DNA of 64,000 nucleotides. Source: JAKALD01 sp963817785. GTDB taxonomy: Bacteria > Pseudomonadota > Gammaproteobacteria > Burkholderiales > SG8-39. Position numbers and translations under genes: made by a program. This document shows, in pieces, positions 27,779 through 34,615 of this stretch. Location of the stretch: assembly GCA_963817785.1 (NCBI GenBank), contig CAWFPL010000002.1, positions 1 through 64,000 of the forward strand, read 5' to 3'. The notes under the pieces were generated by a model. The model was given only the letters and a program-made list of their open reading frames with translations, did not search any database and was not told the origin of the DNA. The first letter of the stretch is position 1. Every line of letters begins with the position of its first letter.

Positions 27779-27938
27779 ATCGTTCTTTGTGGGTCGGTGA
27801 GGGATTTTACCCGCCCCGGCGCGCCTATGCGAGATGCCGGTTACCGAGCCATTAACTTGTCGATTTATTCTTTTCTTACACGGGCATAGGGTTCGCGTGC
27901 CCGCACTTTTCCGAGGTGTCGAGCCGCGGCGAGCGTCC

Positions 27939-29303
27939 TCATTTTCCAACGCAGAACCGGGCAAAGATCTCGCCCAGCAGATCGTCTGCGGTGAACTCGC
28001 CGGTGATCTCGGCCAGCGCCTCCTGCGCCAGCCGCAGCTCTTCGGCGAAGAATTCCCACTGCATCCGCCGCTCCTTCGCAGTCTCGAGATGCGCCCGAGC
28101 GCGCAGTAACGCCCTGAGGTGCCGCTCGCGCGCGAGAAACACCGATTCCCCGGCTGCGCGCCAGCCCGCAGCCTCGAGCAGCGCCTTGCGCAACTCGCCC
28201 AGCCCGGCGCCGGTTTTGGCCGACACCCAGAGCTCCCTCGGCTCGCCGACGTGCAATCCTGCGCCCGCCGCGGGCACCAGATCGCACTTGTTGAACACAT
28301 GCAAACGACGTCCCACGGCCGGCAGGCGCGCGAGCAGCGTACGATCGTCCTCAGTGATGCCACGATCGGCTTCGAACACCACCAACACCGCGTCGGCACG
28401 ATCGAGCTCGCGCCACGTGCGCTCGATGCCGAGCCGCTCGACCTCGTCGCACGACTCGCGCAATCCTGCGGTGTCGATCACATTGATAGGCACGCCATCA
28501 ATCTGGATCGCCTCACGTAGCGTGTCGCGCGTGGTACCAGGGAACGCGGTCACGATGGCCCGCTCCTCGCCCGACAACCTATTGAGCAGGCTGGACTTGC
28601 CCACGTTGGGCCGCCCGGCCAGCACGACGTTGATGCCGCTGCGCAGCAAACTGCCTTGGCGGCTCCTGGCGAACACCTCGTCGAGAGCCGCGCGAACGCG
28701 CGCCAGCCGCTCGAGCGCATCGTCGCGATGCAGCGCGTCGACTTCCTCTTCGGGAAAATCAAGCATCGCCTCAACGCGCGCGCGCAATTCGGTAATGTCG
28801 CGCACCAGCGTATCGGCCGCCGCTGAGAACTCCCCATCCAGCGAGCGCAATGCCGAGCGTGCCGCCTCTTGACTCGCTGCGTCGATCAGGTCCGCGACTG
28901 CCTCGGCCTGCGCCAAGTCAAGCCTGCCATTCAGGAACGCACGCTGCGTGAACTCGCCTGGTGCAGCGAGCCGCGCCCCTGCATCGAGGCAAGCCGCAAG
29001 CAGTGCCTGCATCACCACCGGCCCCCCATGACCCTGGAACTCGAGCACCGCCTCGCCAGTATAGGAAGCCGGCGCCGCAAAGTAGAGTGCAATGCCTTCG
29101 TCGATCTTGTCGCCGGCAGCATCGCGTGCCGCGCAGTAGACCGCGCGGCGCGGCGCGGGGAGCCGTCCCAAGAGACGGCGCGCAATGTCCTGGACCAGAT
29201 CGCCGGACACCCGCACCACGCCTATGCCGCCGCGTCCCGGTGGGGTCGCTACCGCTGCAATCGTGTCGCGCGGCGGAGCCGGCGCCTCAGCGTTTTTTCG
29301 CAT
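27939..29303 (-). CDS. mnmE: tRNA modification GTPase MnmE (TrmE)
   Basis: This 454-residue partner of MnmG has the N-terminal formyl-THF-binding domain (DTIAAVATPPGRGGIGVVRV), central helices, and an inserted G domain. The G domain has GRPNVGKSSLLN, FPGTTRD, DTAG and NKCD. The C-terminal catalytic cysteine is in FCVGK. The ATG overlaps the last 17 nt of yidC. It is the last gene of the rpmH-rnpA-yidD-yidC-mnmE block. Confidence 0.96.
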   Translation of the reverse strand: MRKNAEAPAPPRDTIAAVATPPGRGGIGVVRVSGDLVQDIARRLLGRLPAPRRAVYCAARDAAGDKIDEGIALYFAAPASYTGEAVLEFQGHGGPVVMQALLAACLDAGARLAAPGEFTQRAFLNGRLDLAQAEAVADLIDAASQEAARSALRSLDGEFSAAADTLVRDITELRARVEAMLDFPEEEVDALHRDDALERLARVRAALDEVFARSRQGSLLRSGINVVLAGRPNVGKSSLLNRLSGEERAIVTAFPGTTRDTLREAIQIDGVPINVIDTAGLRESCDEVERLGIERTWRELDRADAVLVVFEADRGITEDDRTLLARLPAVGRRLHVFNKCDLVPAAGAGLHVGEPRELWVSAKTGAGLGELRKALLEAAGWRAAGESVFLARERHLRALLRARAHLETAKERRMQWEFFAEELRLAQEALAEITGEFTADDLLGEIFARFCVGK

Positions 29304-30954
29304 TGGCAGCCTTGCCGCGCGTGAACATGCGCTGGATCTGCCATTGTTGCAGGATGGATAGGATGTTGTTGACCAACCAGTAGAGTACCAAGCCGGCCGG
29401 GAAGAAGAAGAACATCACGCTGAAGATGAACGGCATGAACGTCATCACCTTCGCCTGCACCGGATCGGGCGGTTTCGGGTTCATGCGCGTCTGCACCACC
29501 ATTGAAATCGTCATCAGGACCGGCAGCACGTAGTACGGATCAAGCGCAGAGAGGTCCTTGATCCAGAAGATGAACGGCGCACTGCGCAGCTCGATCGAGG
29601 AAAGCAGCACCCAGTACAACGAGATGAACACCGGGATCTGAACGGCAATCGGCAGACAACCGCCCAGCGGATTGATCTTCTCCGTCTTGTACAACTCCAT
29701 CATCGCCTGGTTCATCTTGGCGCGGTCGTTAGCGTACATCTCGCGGATTTTCTGCATCCGCGGCGTGACCAGCTTCATCTTCGCCATCGACTTGTAGCTG
29801 GTCGCCGACAACGGAAAGAACAGCAGCTTCACGCTCACCGTGAGGAGAATGATCGCCACGCCCCAGTTGCCGGTCCAGCCATGGTAGAAGCGCAGCACCG
29901 CGAACAGCGGCCAAGCGATGATCGACAGCCAGCCGTAGTCCACGACCAGGTCGAGCCCGGGCGCCGCCTGCTTCAGGCGGCCTTCTTCCTGCGGCCCGGA
30001 GTAGAGGCGCGCGTCGACGCGCACGGTCCCCCCGGGGGCAATCTGCGGCGTCGGCAGGATCACTCCGGCCGAGTACAGTGCGCCCGGCAATTTCTTGATG
30101 TAGTACTCACGCGGCGAGTTCTCGGCCGGAATCCACGCCGAAACGAAATAGTGCTGCACCATCGCGATCCAGCCGTCACGCGCTTGCTTCGGATACTCCG
30201 CCTTGCCTTTGTCGACGTCTGAAAAGCTCACCTTTTCGTAGGCGTGCTCCTTGGTATAAATCGCCGGTCCGTGATACTCGCGGTGCTGCATCATCGAGCC
30301 CTCCCCCTCGGGCGCCTTGTCATCGCGCACCAGCTGGAAGTAGGCATCGGTCTGCAGCGGTGCATTGCCCTCGTTCTTGAGCACGAATGCGACGTCGACC
30401 ACGTAGCTGTTGCGATGGAAGGTGTACACCTTCTCCACCGAAAGGCCGTTGGGCCCGTCTGCCGCAAATCGCACCTCCAGCTTGTCGGCCCCCGGCGCGA
30501 GGTTGAGCGCGCCCGGCAGCAGCTTCCACAAACTGTGGTGATTTGGCATGCCTGCGCCGATCAGGCCGCTCTCGGCGCTGTAGGCGTACTGCGGGTCGAG
30601 CAGTACATAATGCTTGCTCGGGTCGTCGGTCGCCTTTTGCTTGAGCAATTCGAGCCGCGTGAGGCTCCCGCCCAAGGTGTCGATCTCCGCGATCGCCAGA
30701 TCCGTGCGCACCTTTACGAGCTCTCCCTTTGCCGCGCGCTCGCTGCCGCCGGGCAGCGCAGCGGCGCCCCGCTGCGGGGGTTCAGCCGGCGCGACGCCTG
30801 CGGAAGGCTCGCTCGGCGTTGGGACCCCGGCCGCCGTCTGCGCTGCGGGCGCCAGCGGCCCCCGCGCGGGCAGATTCGCCTTCTGCCAATTCTCCCAGAG
30901 CAGAAGGACCGAAATACTGAAGACCACAAACAGGATGAGTCGTTGAGTGTCCAT
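29287..30954 (-). CDS. yidC: Membrane protein insertase YidC
   Basis: This 555-residue insertase has an N-terminal membrane anchor (RLILFVVFSISVLLLWENW), a periplasmic domain at about 50-340, and the conserved five-helix core with YHGWTGNWGVAIILLT, KINPLGGCLPIAVQIPVF and FFFPAGLVLYWLVNNILSI. The C-terminus is short and basic (RGKAANAKKR), suited to ribosome contact. It inserts AtpE and other small membrane proteins, whose genes lie nearby. Confidence 0.96.
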   Translation of the reverse strand: MDTQRLILFVVFSISVLLLWENWQKANLPARGPLAPAAQTAAGVPTPSEPSAGVAPAEPPQRGAAALPGGSERAAKGELVKVRTDLAIAEIDTLGGSLTRLELLKQKATDDPSKHYVLLDPQYAYSAESGLIGAGMPNHHSLWKLLPGALNLAPGADKLEVRFAADGPNGLSVEKVYTFHRNSYVVDVAFVLKNEGNAPLQTDAYFQLVRDDKAPEGEGSMMQHREYHGPAIYTKEHAYEKVSFSDVDKGKAEYPKQARDGWIAMVQHYFVSAWIPAENSPREYYIKKLPGALYSAGVILPTPQIAPGGTVRVDARLYSGPQEEGRLKQAAPGLDLVVDYGWLSIIAWPLFAVLRFYHGWTGNWGVAIILLTVSVKLLFFPLSATSYKSMAKMKLVTPRMQKIREMYANDRAKMNQAMMELYKTEKINPLGGCLPIAVQIPVFISLYWVLLSSIELRSAPFIFWIKDLSALDPYYVLPVLMTISMVVQTRMNPKPPDPVQAKVMTFMPFIFSVMFFFFPAGLVLYWLVNNILSILQQWQIQRMFTRGKAANAKKR

Positions 30955-30973
30955 GTGGGGAACTGCCGCGCGC

Positions 30974-31201
30974 TCAGCCGCGCTCGCGCGGCGCAGGAAC
31001 TGGATCGTAACCGCCGGGATGCCAAGGCACGCACCGGCACAAACGCCTGGCAGTCAACCAGCCGCCACACAATAACCCGTGCTGTGCCAGAGCCTCCTCG
31101 GCGTAGGCCGAGCAGCTCGGATAAAAGCGGCATGAGGCCGGCAGCAGCGGGCTGAGAAAGTAGCGATAGCCGCGCACGGCGAGACGAACGAGATCGCTCA
31201 T
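30974..31201 (-). CDS. yidD: Membrane insertion efficiency factor YidD
   Basis: This 75-residue protein has the YidD pattern YRYFLSPLLPASCRFYPSCSAYAEEAL, with three conserved cysteines and the C-terminal HPGGYDPVP. It is an amphipathic inner-membrane factor that assists YidC. Its ATG overlaps the rnpA stop by 4 nt, and it is 19 nt from yidC. Confidence 0.95.
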   Translation of the reverse strand: MSDLVRLAVRGYRYFLSPLLPASCRFYPSCSAYAEEALAQHGLLCGGWLTARRLCRCVPWHPGGYDPVPAPRERG

Positions 31202-31572
31202 CGGACGAGCTTTGCAAGCAGCTGCCGCAGATGCAGCATCATGGCTGCGTCAGGCCGTACACCGTATGGTGGTCGCACCAGTATATCGAGCGCCCCGAGG
31301 GCCTCTTGCTCCAGCCGAAATGCCTCACGAATGCACCGCTTGATGCGATTGCGCACCGCCGCTTCCCGGGCATGCTTGCGCGACACCAGAGCACCGAGGC
31401 GCGGCGGGCCTTCCGACCGTTGCGCAAAATAGAAGGTATACCCGGAGAAGCTGCGACGCACACCCTCGCGCAGCAGCCGCTCGAAGTCCGTGCTCCGCGA
31501 AAGTCGCCGATCCGCTCCCAGTCCGAACCTGCGCCATGCCCGCCGTGTACTGCGCGTGGCGGCGCCGAGCAC
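31198..31572 (-). CDS. rnpA: Ribonuclease P protein component
   Basis: This basic protein of about 124 residues joins the RNase P RNA in processing tRNA 5' ends. The signature AVRNRIKRCIREAFR lies in the middle, preceded by GALVSRKHAREA. A start at GTG 31572, 17 nt after the rpmH stop, gives the family length; the frame is open further upstream but there it overlaps rpmH. CTG or other starts closer to LSRSTDFERLL cannot be excluded. Confidence 0.9.
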   Translation of the reverse strand: MLGAATRSTRRAWRRFGLGADRRLSRSTDFERLLREGVRRSFSGYTFYFAQRSEGPPRLGALVSRKHAREAAVRNRIKRCIREAFRLEQEALGALDILVRPPYGVRPDAAMMLHLRQLLAKLVR

Positions 31573-31589
31573 TCGCCTAGCGTCCGACC

Positions 31590-31724
31590 TTACACCGCCA
31601 GCCGGTGGCGTCCGCGCGCACGCCGGGCGCGGATCACTGCCCTTCCGGAACGCGAGCGCATGCGCACGAGGAACCCGTGACGCCGCGCGCGCCGCGTCTT
31701 CGATGGCTGATAGGTTCGTTTCAT
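31590..31724 (-). CDS. rpmH: 50S ribosomal protein L34
   Basis: This 44-residue protein begins MKRTYQPSKTRRARRHGFLV and ends RGRHRLAV, a full match to L34. It is too short for many length cut-offs and lies in a different frame from a longer open reading frame that continues into rnpA. It heads the rpmH-rnpA-yidD-yidC-mnmE block and is divergent from dnaA, the standard layout near bacterial origins. Confidence 0.97.
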   Translation of the reverse strand: MKRTYQPSKTRRARRHGFLVRMRSRSGRAVIRARRARGRHRLAV

Positions 31725-31750
31725 TGCTGGCTCGATCCAAAAAGGGCGGT

Positions 31751-31780
31751 ATTAGAGCCTGCGCCGGTAGCCATTGTCAA
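31751..31780 (-). promoter_or_regulatory. Sigma-70 promoter of rpmH
   Basis: On the minus strand a perfect TTGACA (31780-31775) and TCTAAT (31756-31751, one mismatch) are 18 bp apart. The start point would be about 20 nt before the rpmH ATG. Confidence 0.7.
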
Positions 31781-31805
31781 ATCGAAGGATTTATCTCTTC
31801 AACCC

Positions 31806-31814
31806 TGTGGATAA
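31806..31814 (-). promoter_or_regulatory. DnaA box upstream of dnaA
   Basis: The minus strand reads TTATCCACA, the perfect consensus 9-mer. A TAAAAT hexamer follows at 31831-31836 on the plus strand, a likely -10 box of dnaA. The box therefore overlaps the -35 area and would serve autorepression of dnaA, and possibly origin function. Confidence 0.75.
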
Positions 31815-31911
31815 CTCGATGCGATCGGAGTAAAATTTCATTCTAGTCGAGGCGCCCGGGATTGCGCGCGGCCAGCCTCCGAAAACCGCGCCGAAGAACG
31901 AAGTCGAACCT

Positions 31912-33252
31912 ATGCAAAGTCTGTGGCACGCGTGCCTGCGCCGGCTGGAGCAGGAGCTGCCCACACAACAGTTTAATACGTGGATACGCCCACTCGCGGC
32001 CGACTTGGACGCCACCGGTGCGGACACGTTGGTGCTTGCTGCCCCGAACCGCTTCGTGCTTGAACTTGTGCGCGAGCGCTTCGCCGCGCGCATCGAAAAG
32101 CTCGCGGCCGAAGCCGCTGGCCGCGAGCTCGGCGTGCGGCTCGTGCTGGCGCGGGGCGCGGAGGCGTCATCACGGCCCCAACCTCCCGCCGCCGCACGCG
32201 AGGTCGGCGAGGCCGCCTTGGCCGCCGCGGAGCGCCGCCGACTCAACCGCGGCTTCACTTTCGACAGCTTTGTCACCGGTAAGGCAAACCAGCTGGCGCG
32301 CGCAGCCGCCATCCAGGTAGCTGAAAACCCGGGCATATCCTATAACCCGCTATTCATCTACGGCGGCGTTGGGCTCGGCAAGACGCACCTGGTGCAGGCG
32401 ATTGGCAACTACGTGGCCGAGAATCGTCCGCAAGCCCGCATCCGCTATACCCACGCCGAGCAATACGTAACCGACGTGGTGCGCGCCTACCAGCAGAAAT
32501 CGTTCGACGACTTCAAGCGCTACTACCACTCGCTCGACCTGCTTCTAATCGATGACATCCAGTTCTTCTCCAACAAGGGGCGCACGCAGGAGGAGTTTTT
32601 CTACGCGTTCAATGCCCTGGTCGAAGCGCACAAGCAGATCGTGATCACCTGCGATACCTACCCGAAGGAAATTGCTGGCATGGAAGAGCGCCTGATCTCG
32701 CGCTTCGGCTGGGGGCTGACGGTGGCGATCGAGCCGCCGGAGCTCGAGATGCGCGTGGCCATCGTGCTCAAGAAAGCCGAGGCCGAAGCGGTAGAACTCT
32801 CGGAGGAAATCGCCTTCTTTATCGCCAAACACATCCGTTCCAACGTGCGCGAGCTGGAGGGCGCGCTGAAGAAGGTACTCGCCTTTGCGCGCTTCACCGG
32901 CCGCGAGCTTTCGCTCGACTTGGCCAAGGAGGCCTTGCGCGACATCCTGAACGTGGCCAATCGACAGATCACGGTCGAAGGCATTCAGAAGACCGTAGCC
33001 GAGTACTTCAAGCTCAAGGTCTCCGACATGCATTCCAAGAAACGTAGCCGCAACGTGGCCCGGCCGCGGCAGGTTGCCATGGCGCTCGCCAAGGACTTGA
33101 CTCAAATGAGCCTGCCGGAAATCGGCGAGGCATTCGGCAACCGCGATCACACAACAGTGCTGCACGCCTGCCGGACCATTGCCACGCTGCGCAAGCAGGA
33201 TCAAGCGCTCAACCGCGACTATCTCGTGCTCGAGCAGGTGCTCAAGGGATAA
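31912..33252 (+). CDS. dnaA: Chromosomal replication initiator DnaA
   Basis: This 446-residue initiator has domain I (MQSLWHACLRRLEQELPTQQFNTWI in two parts) and a short Ala/Pro/Arg linker at about 85-110. The AAA+ domain has Walker A GGVGLGKTHL and Walker B LLLIDDIQFF. Domain IV carries the DnaA signature with RNVARPRQVAMALAKDLT and GNRDHTTVLHACR. It binds 9-mer boxes and unwinds oriC. It is divergent from rpmH and followed by dnaN. Confidence 0.98.
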   Translation: MQSLWHACLRRLEQELPTQQFNTWIRPLAADLDATGADTLVLAAPNRFVLELVRERFAARIEKLAAEAAGRELGVRLVLARGAEASSRPQPPAAAREVGEAALAAAERRRLNRGFTFDSFVTGKANQLARAAAIQVAENPGISYNPLFIYGGVGLGKTHLVQAIGNYVAENRPQARIRYTHAEQYVTDVVRAYQQKSFDDFKRYYHSLDLLLIDDIQFFSNKGRTQEEFFYAFNALVEAHKQIVITCDTYPKEIAGMEERLISRFGWGLTVAIEPPELEMRVAIVLKKAEAEAVELSEEIAFFIAKHIRSNVRELEGALKKVLAFARFTGRELSLDLAKEALRDILNVANRQITVEGIQKTVAEYFKLKVSDMHSKKRSRNVARPRQVAMALAKDLTQMSLPEIGEAFGNRDHTTVLHACRTIATLRKQDQALNRDYLVLEQVLKG

Positions 33253-33287
33253 CACATGAATATCCTGTGCGAAGGCCTCGAGTATTT

Positions 33288-33296
33288 TGTGCATAA
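33288..33296 (-). promoter_or_regulatory. DnaA box downstream of dnaA
   Basis: The minus strand reads TTATGCACA, which fits TTATNCACA. It lies 36 bp after the dnaA stop. Confidence 0.6.
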
Positions 33297-33408
33297 CTCC
33301 GCGCGCTGCCCTGCCGGCCGGAACGATGCACTCCGATCCACCTTCGGTTCACAGGTTTTCCACCCGCCCAGCGCCGCGCAACTACGCGCTGCAAATCGGG
33401 TTTTTGGC

Positions 33409-33417
33409 TTATCCAGA
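33409..33417 (+). promoter_or_regulatory. Degenerate DnaA box before dnaN
   Basis: TTATCCAGA differs from TTATCCACA at one position. It lies 40 bp before the dnaN ATG, beside an A/T-rich tract. Confidence 0.45.
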
Positions 33418-33457
33418 GGTTGCGACCGCTCTACTAACTATTACTAAGGAAGAACTA

Positions 33458-34564
33458 ATGGTTCTAGTCAAAGCGAAACGCGACGAGATCCTCGGTCCGC
33501 TTTCCGCAGTGAGCGGTATTATCGAGCGGCGCCACACCCTGCCTATCCTGTCGAACGTCCTGATCGATCGCAATGGCGAAGCGTTGTCATTCCTCGCCAC
33601 TGACATCGAAATTCAGATTACCGCACGCGCGGTGATCGCGCCCCAGGGCGAGGCGCGCACCATGACGGTCGGTGCGCGCAAGCTGGTGGACATTCTGCGC
33701 GCGCTGCCCGAAGGTATCGAGGTCACTCTGCAGCAGCAGGACAAGCGCCTCCAGGTCAAGGCTGGCAAGAGCCGCTTTTCCCTGCAGACACTCCCGGCGG
33801 AGGATTTTCCGCGTCTCGGCAAGCCTGCGGGAGATGTCGCACGCTTTGCGCTGCCGCAAAAGGCGCTCAGGAAGCTGCTTGCGCTGGTGCAATATGCGAT
33901 GGCCCAGCAGGACATCCGTTATTACCTGAACGGCCTGCTCATGGTGGTGGAGGAGCGGCAGCTGAAACTCGTAGCGACCGATGGTCACCGCCTCGCCTAT
34001 GCCGCGATGGCGCTCGAAACGGACCTGCCACGGCAGGAAGTGATCGTTCCGCGCAAGACCGTACTCGAATTGGTCAAGCTGCTCGGCGAAAGTGACGAGG
34101 AGGTGCGCATTGAACTTTCCTCGACGCAGGCGGCATTCTCGTTCGGTAGCGTAGACCTGGTGTCCAAGCTAGTCGACGGCAAGTTTCCGGATTACACGCG
34201 AGTCATCCCGACGCAGCACAACAACACGCTCTCGGTCGATCGCGACAGCCTGCGTCAATCACTGCAGCGCGCTGCGATTCTGTCGAACGAGAAGTTCCGC
34301 GGAGTGCGCTGGGTGCTTACCGACGGTAGTCTCAAGATCATTTCCTCCAACGCCGAGCAGGAGGAGGCGCAGGAGGAGCTCGAGGTCAAGTACGACGGCG
34401 GAGCGCTCGATGTCGGCTTCAACGTGAACTATCTGCTCGATGTGCTGAACAACGTTTCGGGGGCCGAAGTGCAGTGCAGGTTCGGTGATTCCGGATCGAG
34501 TGCGCTCATGACTTTTTCCACGGAGCCGGAATTCAAGTACGTCGTGATGCCAATGCGAATCTAG
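33458..34564 (+). CDS. dnaN: DNA polymerase III beta sliding clamp
   Basis: This 368-residue clamp (E. coli 366) forms the ring that tethers DNA polymerase III. The ATG at 33458 (MVLVKAKRDEILGPLSAVSG) is chosen, with AAGGAAG upstream; an in-frame extension to 33287 lies in the origin region and is not credible. RRHTLPILSNVLI, DGHRLAYAAM and the C-terminal YVVMPMRI are standard family sequences. Confidence 0.97.
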   Translation: MVLVKAKRDEILGPLSAVSGIIERRHTLPILSNVLIDRNGEALSFLATDIEIQITARAVIAPQGEARTMTVGARKLVDILRALPEGIEVTLQQQDKRLQVKAGKSRFSLQTLPAEDFPRLGKPAGDVARFALPQKALRKLLALVQYAMAQQDIRYYLNGLLMVVEERQLKLVATDGHRLAYAAMALETDLPRQEVIVPRKTVLELVKLLGESDEEVRIELSSTQAAFSFGSVDLVSKLVDGKFPDYTRVIPTQHNNTLSVDRDSLRQSLQRAAILSNEKFRGVRWVLTDGSLKIISSNAEQEEAQEELEVKYDGGALDVGFNVNYLLDVLNNVSGAEVQCRFGDSGSSALMTFSTEPEFKYVVMPMRI

Positions 34565-34615
34565 GAGCGGCGCAACCGCTTCTCCAGATCATGCGGTCAA
34601 TAAAGGAAGCAGCAA

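Larger units (their letters stand above)
33253..33457. other. dnaA-dnaN intergenic region, candidate oriC segment
   Basis: This 205-bp gap has no gene. It holds TTATGCACA on the minus strand (33296-33288), a match to the TTATNCACA consensus, and TTATCCAGA at 33409-33417 (one mismatch). A G/T-rich TTTTTGG stretch and an A/T-rich tract at about 33430-33457 precede dnaN. Such features suit an origin or a DnaA-controlled dnaN promoter. Only two to three boxes are visible, fewer than in a classic oriC. Confidence 0.5.

Noticed and set aside
33287..33457. N-terminal extension of dnaN through the origin region
   Set aside because: The family N-terminus begins at MVLVKAKRDEIL, and the extension has no similarity to DnaN and crosses DnaA boxes.
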